Shown here: piece after piece, positions 27,916-37,512 of the stretch | Numbering within the stretch: the stretch's first letter is position 1 | Layout: every line of letters starts with the position of its first letter | Assembly: GCF_018860525.1 (NCBI RefSeq) | Contig: NZ_JAHKPM010000018.1 | Location: 124,001 to 188,000 of the forward strand | Direction of reading: 5' to 3' | From: Vibrio hepatarius | GTDB taxonomy: Bacteria; Pseudomonadota; Gammaproteobacteria; Enterobacterales; Vibrionaceae | Length of the DNA: 64,000 nucleotides | Position numbers and translations under genes: made by a program | Notes under the pieces: generated by a model | Databases searched by the model: none | What the model was told of the DNA's origin: nothing | Seen by the model: the letters and a program-made list of their open reading frames with translations, nothing else

Positions 27916-28674
27916 ATGGAATTAAAACAAAGTGTGATAGCTATTACTGGTGCTGGGCAAGGTTTAGGCCAGATGATGGCGTTAACATTGGCGAAAGCGG
28001 GTGCTGAATTGGCCTTGCTTGATGTCAATGATGAAGCCTTGCTAAATACCAAAGAGCAGTGCAATGTGCTTGGTGTTAAGGCATTAACTTATAAGGCTAA
28101 TGTGACTGATGAGCGGCATGTCGAACAGGTATTTAGCGATATTGTTAGAGACTTTGGTCAACTGGATGGTTTGATTAATAATGCTGGTATCCTTCGGGAT
28201 GGCTTGTTGATTAAGGTGAAAGATGACGAAATGACTAAGATGTCGTTGGATCAATTTAGCTCAGTAATCGATGTAAACCTTAACGGAACTTTTCTCTGTG
28301 GCCGAGAAGCCGCGGCGCAGATGATCAACACCCAGCGTAAAGGTGTAATTATTAATATTTCTAGTGTTGCAAGAGCTGGAAATATTGGCCAAAGCAACTA
28401 CGCTGCTTCCAAGGCTGCTGTCGCGACATTAGCCACCACTTGGGGTAAAGAGCTTGCACGCTATGGAATTAGAGCTGCCGCTATTGCTCCTGGTGTGATT
28501 GAAACCTCGATGACGGGTGGAATGAAACCAGAGGCTCGTGAACGTTTAGAGAAGATGGTACCAGTCGGTAGGATGGGTTCTCCGGAAGAGATAGCCCAAA
28601 CAGCGAAATTTATTTTTGAAAATGACTATATTAACGCGCGAATTTTTGAAGTAGATGGCGGAATATTTATGTAA
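27916..28674 (+). CDS. Short-chain dehydrogenase/reductase (FabG-like)
   Basis: This 252-aa SDR has the cofactor motif TGAGQGLGQ, NNAG, and the Ser-Tyr-Lys triad (ISSVARAGNIGQSNYAASKAAV). Last gene of the operon. It may oxidise 2-methyl-3-hydroxybutyryl-CoA in isoleucine breakdown, or act as a 3-oxoacyl reductase. A terminator follows. Confidence 0.85.
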   Translation: MELKQSVIAITGAGQGLGQMMALTLAKAGAELALLDVNDEALLNTKEQCNVLGVKALTYKANVTDERHVEQVFSDIVRDFGQLDGLINNAGILRDGLLIKVKDDEMTKMSLDQFSSVIDVNLNGTFLCGREAAAQMINTQRKGVIINISSVARAGNIGQSNYAASKAAVATLATTWGKELARYGIRAAAIAPGVIETSMTGGMKPEARERLEKMVPVGRMGSPEEIAQTAKFIFENDYINARIFEVDGGIFM

Positions 28675-28693
28675 ACAAGCATTTTTTCTGCTA

Positions 28694-28719
28694 AAAGGCA
28701 CGCTTTCCAGCGTGCCTTT
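28694..28719. terminator. Terminator of the valine/isoleucine operon
   Basis: A perfect 11-bp stem (AAAGGCACGCT / AGCGTGCCTTT) with a TTCC loop sits between convergent genes. Confidence 0.85.
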
Positions 28720-28731
28720 GTTATTTATCGG

Positions 28732-30399
28732 CTACATATTCTGATAATTAGGCCCGCCGCCGCCTTCTGGTGGTAGCCAAGTAATATTTTGCGAAGGATC
28801 TTTGATATCACATGTCTTACAGTGGAGGCAATTTGCCGCATTGATTTGTAGTTTGGGTGAGTCATCAACAGTGATGATTTCATACACGCCTGCTGGACAG
28901 TAGCGCTGGCTTGGTTCCGCAAATCTTGGAAGGTGATTTTCAATAGGGATACTGGCATTTTTTATAACCAAGTGGCATGGCTGATCTTCTTCATGCTGAG
29001 TTCCTGAAAGATACACCGATGAGGGCTTATCAAAACTCAATTTACCATCAGGCTTGGGGTAATTTATGGTTTCACATTCTGAGATCTCTTTCATTCCAAT
29101 ATGGTCTGGTTGAGGATCAGATATGTTCCATGGTGCGGAACTATTAAATAATTTATGCCATACATTTTGTTCCAGTGTTGCTATCGCACCACCTGCAATT
29201 GCGCCATATTTATGAATTGAAGAGGCAAAATTACGGCTTTGGTTAAGTTCTGTGTAGAGCCAAGATTGTTCAAATATACTGTGGTAGTCGGGTTCAGTTA
29301 AACTATTCCCTAATTTTAGCTGTACGAAAATGGCTTCTGCGGCAAGCATGCCTGATTTCATGGCAGTATGGCTACCTTTAATCTTACCTGAACTAAGAGT
29401 TCCAGCATCACAGCCAATTAACAGACCTCCGAGAAATTGCTGCTTTGGTAAAGAACGAAGCCCTCCTTTTGTAATGGCACGAGCACCATAAGCAATTCTT
29501 TCACTACCTTTGAGGTATTGGCTGATCAAAGGGTGGTGCTTGTAGCGCTGGAATTCATCAAATGGACTAAGATGGGGATTGGTATAGTTTAAATCGACGA
29601 TAAGACCAACGACAATTTGATGATTATCTAAATGATACAGGAAGCTGCCACCAGTTGAATTTGTTTCATTCAGTGGCCAGCCAGCACCATGAAGAACTCG
29701 TCCTGCTTGAAATGCAGGGTGGTCATTTGGGACTTGCCATATTTCTTTAAGCCCGAGCGCGTAATGTTGAGGCTCGCATCCTTGGTCTAATTCAAATGTT
29801 TGGATTAATTCTTTACCCAAGTGACCCCGAGCACCTTCAGCAAAAATTGTGTACTTAGCTTTGAGTTCTATGCCAGCTTCAAACGTTGATTTTTGTTCGC
29901 CTGATTTATTTAGCCCCATGTCTGAAGTGTTGATGCCAGTTACAGCGCCGTTTTGATCATAATTGATACTGGTTGCAGCGAATCCGGGATAAACTTCTAT
30001 TTCGAGCTCCTCAGCTTTTTCACCTAACCAACGGCATAAGTTCGCTAAGCTGATAACATGATTATTTGAGCTGTTGTGCATTAGGTTCGGCGTCAAAAAA
30101 GATGGGACTTTCACATGCTGCTGCTTTGATGTTAGGTAGAAAAATTCATCTAGATTGACTGGGTTATTGACCGGAGCCTGCAAATTTTGCCAATCAGGGA
30201 GTAGTTCATCTAATGCTTTTGTTTCAAATAGCGCACCTGAAAGGATATGAGCGCCGACCTCTGCACCTTTTTCTACCACACAAATAGATACAGGTATGTC
30301 ATTGATCTTACTCAGCTGTGCAAGTTTTATTGCAGTTGATAATCCCGCAGGCCCTGCACCGACAACAACGACATCAAACTCCATACATTCTCTTTCCAT
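28732..30399 (-). CDS. Electron transfer flavoprotein-ubiquinone oxidoreductase
   Basis: This protein of about 555 aa moves electrons from reduced ETF to ubiquinone at the inner membrane. The N-terminal FAD motif is VVVVGAGPAGLSTAIKLAQL; the C-terminal 4Fe-4S cluster region is YCPAGVYEI followed by NAANCLHCKTCDIKDP. The start is ambiguous: ATG 30399 (MERECMEFD) has AGGT upstream; 30384 and 30432 are alternatives. It is divergent from etfB with a LiuR-like site in between. Confidence 0.94.
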   Translation of the reverse strand: MERECMEFDVVVVGAGPAGLSTAIKLAQLSKINDIPVSICVVEKGAEVGAHILSGALFETKALDELLPDWQNLQAPVNNPVNLDEFFYLTSKQQHVKVPSFLTPNLMHNSSNNHVISLANLCRWLGEKAEELEIEVYPGFAATSINYDQNGAVTGINTSDMGLNKSGEQKSTFEAGIELKAKYTIFAEGARGHLGKELIQTFELDQGCEPQHYALGLKEIWQVPNDHPAFQAGRVLHGAGWPLNETNSTGGSFLYHLDNHQIVVGLIVDLNYTNPHLSPFDEFQRYKHHPLISQYLKGSERIAYGARAITKGGLRSLPKQQFLGGLLIGCDAGTLSSGKIKGSHTAMKSGMLAAEAIFVQLKLGNSLTEPDYHSIFEQSWLYTELNQSRNFASSIHKYGAIAGGAIATLEQNVWHKLFNSSAPWNISDPQPDHIGMKEISECETINYPKPDGKLSFDKPSSVYLSGTQHEEDQPCHLVIKNASIPIENHLPRFAEPSQRYCPAGVYEIITVDDSPKLQINAANCLHCKTCDIKDPSQNITWLPPEGGGGPNYQNM

Positions 30400-30449
30400 T
30401 GGTGTAAACCTACCTTTCCAACTGTTTAACACTAATCAATATAGTCTAG

Positions 30450-30465
30450 TTGACGTAAACGTAAA
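30450..30465. promoter_or_regulatory. LiuR-like operator at the ETF-QO / etfBA promoters
   Basis: TTGACGTAAACGTAAA differs from the perfect liu palindrome at two positions and is the same type as operator 2. It lies 50 bp upstream of ETF-QO and 150 bp before etfB, so LiuR probably couples electron-transfer capacity to branched-chain catabolism. Confidence 0.7.
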
Positions 30466-30615
30466 CTTAACTAAGCTGAGTATAAGATAAAATCGGTAAC
30501 CAATTATGTTTAATGTGAAGCCGATCAGCAAAACATAGCTAAGAAGTTTAGAATAAACAGTCTTAATATCAACCGATTACAGTTGTGTAGTTACTTTTAG
30601 CACCAAGGAGGAAAT

Positions 30616-31365
30616 GTGAAAATATTAGTAGCCATAAAGCGAGTGATTGATCCTTATGTGAAAGTCAGGGTTAAGAGTGATGGCAGTGGTGTTGAAACGA
30701 ACAATGTTAAAATGTCCATGAATCCATTTTGTGAAATTGCTGTTGAAGAAGCGGTTCGTCTCAAGGAATCGGGTACTGCTGATGAAGTTATCGTAGTCTC
30801 TATTGGAGATGCGGCGTGTCAGGAAAACCTTAGAGGAGCTTTGGCGCTTGGTGCTGATAGAGCCATACATATCAAGCATGATATTTCTCTTGAACCACTC
30901 GCGGTCGCCAAATTGCTTAGAGCTGTGATGGATAAAGAAAACCCCACATTGGTGCTTCTTGGAAAGCAATCTATTGATACTGATAACAATCAGGTGGCTC
31001 AGATGCTAGCAGCGTTAACTAGCCGTCCACAAGGGACGTTTGCCTCTGAACTTAAAATTGATAGTGAAGCTGTTTGTGTGACCCGTGAAGTTGATGGTGG
31101 GCTTGAGACAGTAAAACTTCAATTGCCAGCCATTATTAGTACCGATCTAAGGCTCAATGAGCCACGTTATGCTTCATTACCTAACATCATGAAAGCTAAG
31201 AAAAAACCTCTTGAGGTGATTTCTGCAGATGACTTAGGCGTTCAGGTTACGTCTACGCAGGAAATCATTGAAGTGATGGCGCCTGAACTACGATCAGCAG
31301 GTGAAATGGTAGCGAGTGTGAGTGAATTGGTATCCAAGCTTAAAGATGAAGCTAAGGTTTTATAG
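30616..31365 (+). CDS. etfB: Electron transfer flavoprotein beta subunit
   Basis: This 249-aa AMP-binding subunit has typical segments [19 protein letters not shown] and [21 protein letters not shown]. It starts at GTG after a perfect AAGGAGG. It pairs with EtfA to accept electrons from the acyl-CoA dehydrogenases encoded nearby. Confidence 0.95.
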   Translation: MKILVAIKRVIDPYVKVRVKSDGSGVETNNVKMSMNPFCEIAVEEAVRLKESGTADEVIVVSIGDAACQENLRGALALGADRAIHIKHDISLEPLAVAKLLRAVMDKENPTLVLLGKQSIDTDNNQVAQMLAALTSRPQGTFASELKIDSEAVCVTREVDGGLETVKLQLPAIISTDLRLNEPRYASLPNIMKAKKKPLEVISADDLGVQVTSTQEIIEVMAPELRSAGEMVASVSELVSKLKDEAKVL

Positions 31366-31375
31366 GGAGATGAGC

Positions 31376-32314
31376 ATGAATTCAAAAACGTTAGTCATCG
31401 TTGAGCATGATAACCAAGTATTGAGTAGCGATACTCTTAAAGCTATTTCGGCCGCTAGTGTACTCAACCAGCCAGTGAATGTTCTAGTGATTGGTTGTAA
31501 TTGTCAGCCTGTTGTTGACTCGGTCACGAAAATTGAGGCGGTTTCAGCAGTACTTGTGGCTGATTCTGAGATTTATGAGCAACAACTAGCTGAAAATTCT
31601 GCTCTTTTAGTTCAGAATGTATCAGAGGGTTACACCCATTTGTTTGCAGCCTCTACCACATTCGGCAAGAATTTAATGCCAAGAGTGGCCGCTTTGCTTG
31701 ATGTTGGGCAACTTTCGGATGTGATAAAAATAGAATCAGAAGATATAGTAATTCGACCCATCTATGCGGGTAATGCTTTGGCCAAAGTTAAGTCTTTGGA
31801 TAGTGTAAAAGTGATTACAGTGCGAAGCTCAGCTTTCGAAAATGCGCCAGTGAATAATGCTTCTAACGCAGAAATTCAAGTTGTTGACATTAATATTGGC
31901 AATGACTCCTCACAGTTAATTGAACGCCAAAAAACGCAGAGTGTTCGTCCTGATTTGCCAGCCGCGAGAGTCGTGATATCAGGTGGGCGAGGAGTCGGAA
32001 GCAAAGAGAATTTTGCTTTAATTGAACAGTTGGCTGATAAGCTTGGAGGTGCTATCGGTGCTTCACGTGCTGCCGTGGATGCAGGTTTTGTGTCTAATGA
32101 TTTACAAGTAGGACAGACAGGTAAGATTGTCGCACCTGATCTTTATATAGCCGTAGGGATATCTGGCGCTATTCAGCACCTTGCAGGTATGAAAGATTCT
32201 AAAGTAATTGTTGCCATTAATAGTGACTCAGATGCACCAATATTTGAAATCGCAGACTACGGTCTCGTTGGTGATTTATTTGAAATTTTACCTGAGTTAA
32301 CAGCATCACTATAA
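31376..32314 (+). CDS. etfA: Electron transfer flavoprotein alpha subunit
   Basis: This 312-aa FAD-binding subunit starts at ATG 31376 (GGGAG 6 nt upstream, 10 bp after etfB). The FAD site is clear: [49 protein letters not shown] longer frame reaching back into etfB is not used. Confidence 0.95.
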   Translation: MNSKTLVIVEHDNQVLSSDTLKAISAASVLNQPVNVLVIGCNCQPVVDSVTKIEAVSAVLVADSEIYEQQLAENSALLVQNVSEGYTHLFAASTTFGKNLMPRVAALLDVGQLSDVIKIESEDIVIRPIYAGNALAKVKSLDSVKVITVRSSAFENAPVNNASNAEIQVVDINIGNDSSQLIERQKTQSVRPDLPAARVVISGGRGVGSKENFALIEQLADKLGGAIGASRAAVDAGFVSNDLQVGQTGKIVAPDLYIAVGISGAIQHLAGMKDSKVIVAINSDSDAPIFEIADYGLVGDLFEILPELTASL

Positions 32315-32339
32315 AGTGGAACGCTAAAATATGAACACC

Positions 32340-32372
32340 ATCCCGGTAGCTGCTTTGTCGATTATCGGGATT
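32340..32372 (+). terminator. Possible terminator after etfA
   Basis: ATCCCG and CGGGAT pair across a loop of about 18 nt and are followed by TATTTGTATTTC. The stem is short, so the call is tentative. Confidence 0.4.
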
Positions 32373-32478
32373 ATTTGTATTTCATGCGTGTTTTTTTAAA
32401 AAAATACTCGAAAAGTCACTGAATCTTAGAAGATTTCCTAAACTAAACCTATAAGGTAAATTAAGGGACGTCTTCTAA

Positions 32479-33636
32479 ATGACAATACATCTAGATATTG
32501 CAACTTTATCAATAATTTGCGTCTTATTGTCTGTATGCTATTGTGTAGGATTGTTTTTAATTCAAAGACTTCAACCAAGTGTTCGCGGTATTAACACCAT
32601 TGCCACATCACTCTTATTACTTTCTGTAAGCTTTTTTTTCCTTAGTTTCGGCAACAATATTAGTTTATGGGTATCGAAAATCTTAGCTAATTCTTTAATG
32701 GCTTTTAGCTATATTTTGCTGTTATTGGGTATTTGTCAATTTAGAAGCTTTAGTACGAAGCTCTCTAACGTCGGTTTTTACAGTTTTCCAATCCTCGTTG
32801 TTGGGTTAACTTACTTTACTTTTTTTATGCCCTCCACGAGTGCGAGGGTGATTTTGATGTCAGTATATATCTCGAGTATGTGTTTCGTTGCGGTTATCGC
32901 CAATCATAAGGGTAAGAGCACGGATATTTCTACGTCAACACTTTTACTTTCTGTTGGACTTGCAATTCAAGCTAGTTATAATTTTTTCCGCTTTAGTTGG
33001 ACAATTTTTGATGGTGTCATCGATGACTTCATGCGTGCAGGCACTATACATCAACTGGCATTTGTTAGTACATTGCTGATGATTATTCTTATATTTTTTT
33101 CAGTCACTTGGATGCTGACAGGCCGATTAGTAGCGACGCTTCATGATAGTGCAATTAAAGATGAATTGACCCAGCTGTATAATCGACGTGCGCTTGAGGA
33201 GCTGCTCCCTACAGAGGTAGCTAGAGCACATAGGCACGACCTGCCTCTATCGATTGTTTTACTTGATATCGATCACTTTAAACAAGTCAATGACACTTAT
33301 GGTCACCAGGTTGGCGATGAAGTATTGCGCATAACGGGGCGAGTGCTCAAGCTCCATACTCGCAGGGACGACTTAAGTTTTCGTTATGGTGGAGAGGAGT
33401 TTATGGTTTTATTACCTAATACGGATATTGAAAAGGCCTTAATTGTGGCGGAAAAATTAAGGGAAGAAATAGAAGAATCTAGGATGCTACCAAGTAAAAA
33501 AGACCGCTGTACCGCTAGTTTTGGTGTTACACAATTATATGATGAAGAATGGCAAAGCGCTGTAGAGCGCGCTGATATCGCACTCTACAATGCTAAGACA
33601 AACGGTCGTAACCGAGTGATTAATGGGGAGCGTTAA
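32479..33636 (+). CDS. Membrane diguanylate cyclase (GGEEF)
   Basis: This 385-aa protein makes cyclic di-GMP. Residues 1-210 form about seven hydrophobic segments with no known sensor motif. The C-terminal GGDEF domain (~220-385) has DHFKQVNDTYGHQVGDEVL, an intact GGEEF active site, and an RxxD inhibition site (RRDD) five residues before it, so feedback control is likely. Single-gene unit between etfA and the convergent bkd genes. Confidence 0.92.
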   Translation: MTIHLDIATLSIICVLLSVCYCVGLFLIQRLQPSVRGINTIATSLLLLSVSFFFLSFGNNISLWVSKILANSLMAFSYILLLLGICQFRSFSTKLSNVGFYSFPILVVGLTYFTFFMPSTSARVILMSVYISSMCFVAVIANHKGKSTDISTSTLLLSVGLAIQASYNFFRFSWTIFDGVIDDFMRAGTIHQLAFVSTLLMIILIFFSVTWMLTGRLVATLHDSAIKDELTQLYNRRALEELLPTEVARAHRHDLPLSIVLLDIDHFKQVNDTYGHQVGDEVLRITGRVLKLHTRRDDLSFRYGGEEFMVLLPNTDIEKALIVAEKLREEIEESRMLPSKKDRCTASFGVTQLYDEEWQSAVERADIALYNAKTNGRNRVINGER

Positions 33637-33676
33637 TTTTCCCTATGATGGTCTTTGCGACGCTCCCACAAAGAGT

Positions 33677-34819
33677 TTATTTGAGTTTCATTTCCAAATG
33701 TTCAACCATGAGTTTGGTAAAACGTGCTGCTTCTCCGCCAGTACAAGCTCGGTGATCGAATGTTACTGATAATGGCATAGCCTTAACGGCAACTGCTTCA
33801 TTATTTCTCATAACGACTTTTTCGATGATTCGTCCTGCACCGACGATAGCAACTTGAGGTGGCGAGACTACGGGAGTTGCATAGATCCCAGCTATAGCAC
33901 CAAAGTTAGACAGAGTAATGGTTGCATGTTGTAGTTGTTCACGGCCAATTTTACGGTCACGTATCCCAGCTACTGTATCATTGAGCCATGAGCGAATATC
34001 AGCAGTCTTTACTTCGTTTGCGTTACGCAATACAGGTACATATAGTCCATGGTTGCTATCTACAGCGATACCAATATTGACGGTACTGTGGACGCAACGA
34101 GTCATTGTTTCAGCATCAAACCAGGCATTTAATGCTGGCTCTTGTTGGCAAGCATGAACCACAGCTTGGATTAAACGGCCCGAAATATCCTCTCCTTTTA
34201 CCCAATTCTCAAGTAAGGCTTCTTCTGTAATAGTTACGGAGGCGACATTGTGATGAGACTCGGACATAGTGCCAACCATGGTTCGACGAGCACCTTTTAG
34301 CACCTCAGTACCAGGCTGCTGTTTACCTGCTTCTTCATAAATATCAGAATCGGTGATCATACCATCATGTCCACTACCTTTTATTTTCAGCAAATCGACA
34401 CCTAGCTTTTTGGCTAATAGTCGTGCTGAAGGCATAGCGGTAATAGGAGAGTTATCGTCATTATTACGAGATGCACCGATCCAGAAATCGTCGACATCAA
34501 CTTTGTGAGTTTGACTGGAAACATTGCCAACCACTGTTGCCGCATCTTTTTGCCTTTCTTTGTTGCCCTCACTTGCTCCTTCTTCTTCAATTTCTAGAAG
34601 AAGGCTACCAATGTTGATTACATCACCTTCTTCACCATGGCGACTTACAATCTTTCCGCTATAGGGCGCAGGTACATCGACAACGGCTTTTGCTGTTTCA
34701 ACAGTCAAAATGATCTCATCTAATTTGACCATATCACCGACGCTTACATGCCATTGCACAATCTCTGATTCTGCAAGTCCTTCACCAAGATCCGGTAGTA
34801 AAAACGATCTCATTTCCAA
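33677..34819 (-). CDS. bkdB: Branched-chain 2-oxo acid dehydrogenase E2 component
   Basis: This 380-aa acyltransferase has an N-terminal lipoyl domain with Lys44 in ETAKAVVDVP, a peripheral-subunit-binding domain near residues 128-160 (SARLLAKKLGVDLLKIKGSG), and a catalytic domain. The final catalytic motif reads DHRACTGGEAARF, with Thr where HxxxDG enzymes have Asp. Last of three genes; its start overlaps bkdA2 by 10 bp. No E3 gene is present, so a shared lipoamide dehydrogenase must serve it. Confidence 0.9.
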   Translation of the reverse strand: MEMRSFLLPDLGEGLAESEIVQWHVSVGDMVKLDEIILTVETAKAVVDVPAPYSGKIVSRHGEEGDVINIGSLLLEIEEEGASEGNKERQKDAATVVGNVSSQTHKVDVDDFWIGASRNNDDNSPITAMPSARLLAKKLGVDLLKIKGSGHDGMITDSDIYEEAGKQQPGTEVLKGARRTMVGTMSESHHNVASVTITEEALLENWVKGEDISGRLIQAVVHACQQEPALNAWFDAETMTRCVHSTVNIGIAVDSNHGLYVPVLRNANEVKTADIRSWLNDTVAGIRDRKIGREQLQHATITLSNFGAIAGIYATPVVSPPQVAIVGAGRIIEKVVMRNNEAVAVKAMPLSVTFDHRACTGGEAARFTKLMVEHLEMKLK

Positions 34820-35793
34820 TCCTCCATGAGTTCTTTCGCGGCAATAACAATGTCTTCTTCTTGAATCATAAAGTAGTCTTCGTTTCTATAATATGGCATG
34901 ACGGTATCCATACCAGTTACACGCCGAGGTGGAGCTTTCAATTTGCACATTGATTGCTCAGCTACTCTTGCAATAATTTCAGCCCCAACACCACATGTTC
35001 TACTTGCTTCATGAACGACAAGTAAGCGTCCAGTTTTGTTGAGTGACTTAAATATAGTATCCATATCGATAGGCTTAATGCTGGCCAAGTCAATCACTTC
35101 TGCTTCAATACCTTGCTCAGATAAGCGGTGGGCAGCTTGTAATGATTCAACGACGCAGGCTCCCCAAGTGACAAGAGTCAAATCTCTACCTTTACGTAAG
35201 GTAAAACAGGTATCAAGAGGAAGTGCCTCACCATTATCAATAACATTTGATTTCACCGTACGGTAGATCCTTTTAGGTTCAAAGAACATTACCGGATCGT
35301 TACTTCTAATAGCTGCGAGTAATAGGCCATATGCACGTTGTGGTGATGAAGGGATTACTACCCTAAAGCCTGGTATATGAGCGAATAATGCTTCAATACT
35401 TTCGGAGTGATGTTCAGGTGCGTGAATGCCTCCTCCAAAGGGTGCTCTGAATACAGCAGGGCAAGTTAAACGACCCCGTGTCCTATTACGCATTCTTGCT
35501 GCATGGCAGATAAGGTGTTCTAAAGCGGGAAAGACAAACCCTTGAAATTGGAATTCGGCAACAGGTCTCAGACCTTGCGTTGCCATACCGACACTGACAC
35601 CACCGATCAGGGCTTCTGCTAATGGAGTATCGATGACGCGTTTAAATCCAAATTTGTCTTTAAGGCCAACAGTTGCTCGAAATACACCACCATTATCGCC
35701 GACATCTTCCCCCAAAACGATGACATTGTTATCGTTTTTCATTTCATGATGAAGAGCAAGGTTCACTGCTTCAACTAATGTAATCTCAGACAT
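34810..35793 (-). CDS. bkdA2: Branched-chain 2-oxo acid dehydrogenase E1 beta
   Basis: This 327-aa E1 beta (transketolase-like pyrimidine-binding) subunit has VIVLGEDVGDNGGVFRATVGL, DTPLAEALIGGVSVG, and RAPFGGGIHAPEHHSES. I use ATG 35793 (MSEITLVEAVN); its first bases overlap the end of bkdA1 (ATGTCTGA). Confidence 0.93.
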   Translation of the reverse strand: MSEITLVEAVNLALHHEMKNDNNVIVLGEDVGDNGGVFRATVGLKDKFGFKRVIDTPLAEALIGGVSVGMATQGLRPVAEFQFQGFVFPALEHLICHAARMRNRTRGRLTCPAVFRAPFGGGIHAPEHHSESIEALFAHIPGFRVVIPSSPQRAYGLLLAAIRSNDPVMFFEPKRIYRTVKSNVIDNGEALPLDTCFTLRKGRDLTLVTWGACVVESLQAAHRLSEQGIEAEVIDLASIKPIDMDTIFKSLNKTGRLLVVHEASRTCGVGAEIIARVAEQSMCKLKAPPRRVTGMDTVMPYYRNEDYFMIQEEDIVIAAKELMEDWK

Positions 35794-36880
35794 GTTTACC
35801 ACCTTGCATACGCATTGCTTTAGTTACCAGTTCATCACGCTGCTTGTTTAATTCTGAAACCGGAGACTCATAAAGATAGTCAAATGCCGCTTCTGGTGCC
35901 TGAGGTGGAAGGTTTAGGTAACGTTCAACGGCTTTCTCTACATCTATTTTTGCGCTTTCTAGAAGAGCTTTTTCATCTTTTTCAGACCAGTGCCCCTGAT
36001 TTGATAAGTAAGTTTTCAATCTCTCTATAGGCTCATATTGCCATGCTTGATCGAGTTCTTCTTTACTTCTATACCGGTTTGCGTCGTCGGCGGTAGTGTG
36101 ATCGCTCAGTCGATAACTAATCGCTTCAATCAGAGTTGCCCCTTTGCCTTTTTTTGCTCTGTGCAGTGCTGTTCTAATCGCATCATACATCGCGACGACA
36201 TCGTTACCGTCAACGGTAATTCCAGGGATACCAGCTCCTTTTGCTTTTTCAGAGAGGAAATCAGCAGCGCATTGCAGGGCCCTTGGGACTGAAATAGCCC
36301 ACTGGTTGTTGTTAACAACGAAAACTAGTGGAATATTCCAAGTACCAGCACAGTTGATCGATTCGAGAAAGTCACCTTTTGACGTTGCACCATCACCACA
36401 TGTGACAAGAGCAGCATTATGGTCACCAGCAATTTTTAGTGCAGCAGCAACACCCACTGCATGAGTACACTGAGTTGCAATAGGTACACAGTAAGGTAAG
36501 TCACGACATGTAAGTTCACTGTCTTCGAAATCAAAATCGCTACCACGTTCATCACCTCCCCAGTACTGGAGGTTTTTCTCCATGCCAATACCACGCACCC
36601 ACATTGCGGGCATATCCCGGTAGTAAGGAATGAAAACGTCTTGAGGTTTTAATGCATGGCCAATGGCAATACCAAAGGCTTCTGCGCCAAGGTGTGAGGG
36701 GTAGGTACCTAGCTTTCCGGTTCGTTGTAATGCGACAGCTTTGTTGTCGTAGGTGCGTGCAACAACCATGTCACGATAGAACTTTTTCAGCGTTGCTACA
36801 TCAGCCCACTCTGGAAGTGGTTTGATGACCTGGCCATGGTGGTCGATAAATCGATTCATGGGTAATGCCTGAACGTTCAT
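35786..36880 (-). CDS. bkdA1: Branched-chain 2-oxo acid dehydrogenase E1 alpha
   Basis: This 364-aa thiamine-diphosphate subunit has the ThDP motif GDGATSKGDFLESINCAGTW ending in NNNQWA, and the phosphorylation-loop-like SYRLSDHTTADDANRY. ATG 36880 (MNVQALPMNRF) has AAGGAG 8 nt upstream; a longer frame adds 16 unlikely residues. First gene of bkdA1-A2-B, which supplies isovaleryl-, isobutyryl- and 2-methylbutyryl-CoA to the pathways above. Confidence 0.93.
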   Translation of the reverse strand: MNVQALPMNRFIDHHGQVIKPLPEWADVATLKKFYRDMVVARTYDNKAVALQRTGKLGTYPSHLGAEAFGIAIGHALKPQDVFIPYYRDMPAMWVRGIGMEKNLQYWGGDERGSDFDFEDSELTCRDLPYCVPIATQCTHAVGVAAALKIAGDHNAALVTCGDGATSKGDFLESINCAGTWNIPLVFVVNNNQWAISVPRALQCAADFLSEKAKGAGIPGITVDGNDVVAMYDAIRTALHRAKKGKGATLIEAISYRLSDHTTADDANRYRSKEELDQAWQYEPIERLKTYLSNQGHWSEKDEKALLESAKIDVEKAVERYLNLPPQAPEAAFDYLYESPVSELNKQRDELVTKAMRMQGGKHV

Positions 36881-37512
36881 ATCAAGCTCCTTGTTGTGCT
36901 GCATTCTCTGGCAGCAATTAATTAACATCCTCCGAGCGTGGCCACTTTATGACATTCTGAGTTTTTAATCATATTGAAACACTATTCTGGATAATTGAAA
37001 AAAATCGTTGTTTAACACTGATATATAAACATTATCCAGTTGTGAATGTCGGCCATGCCAGTTGGACTAAGTGTAACTAATTTGTTAAATATTGCCTCCT
37101 GCTGAACACTCTTTCGAGAGTAAACTAATCCTTACAAACGTTAAAAAACAGATGAAACTACTGGTTTTTTTGCTGCAAGGCAGTGGAATCTGGAAATATT
37201 CACTGATGATGTGAAGAATTTTACTAGAATATTATCTGGATTTTTTTATAAAAAAGATAAAAAAAATTATTTATGGTTGAAAAATTAGAGCCAAAACAGG
37301 CTATTGAATGACTTTATAGCATGAGAATGTGACCTAATATCGACCGATATATTTAGATTAAGTTGTATAAAATGGCTTCAAGTAGTGAATATAAAACTTA
37401 GAAAAAACAGGGTTATTATATTACAATAATGTCAATAGCCGTGTTGGTTACGTTAGACGGTTAGGCTCAAAATAATAAACTGCGGACACAAAGTACCGCA
37501 TAAGGGCTTCAT
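36881..37512. other. 632-bp divergent intergenic region
   Basis: This AT-rich region between bkdA1 and the chemoreceptor gene has several A/T runs (around 37235-37260). I see no gene, no LiuR-type palindrome and no obvious sigma-28 or sigma-54 promoter. Confidence 0.5.
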
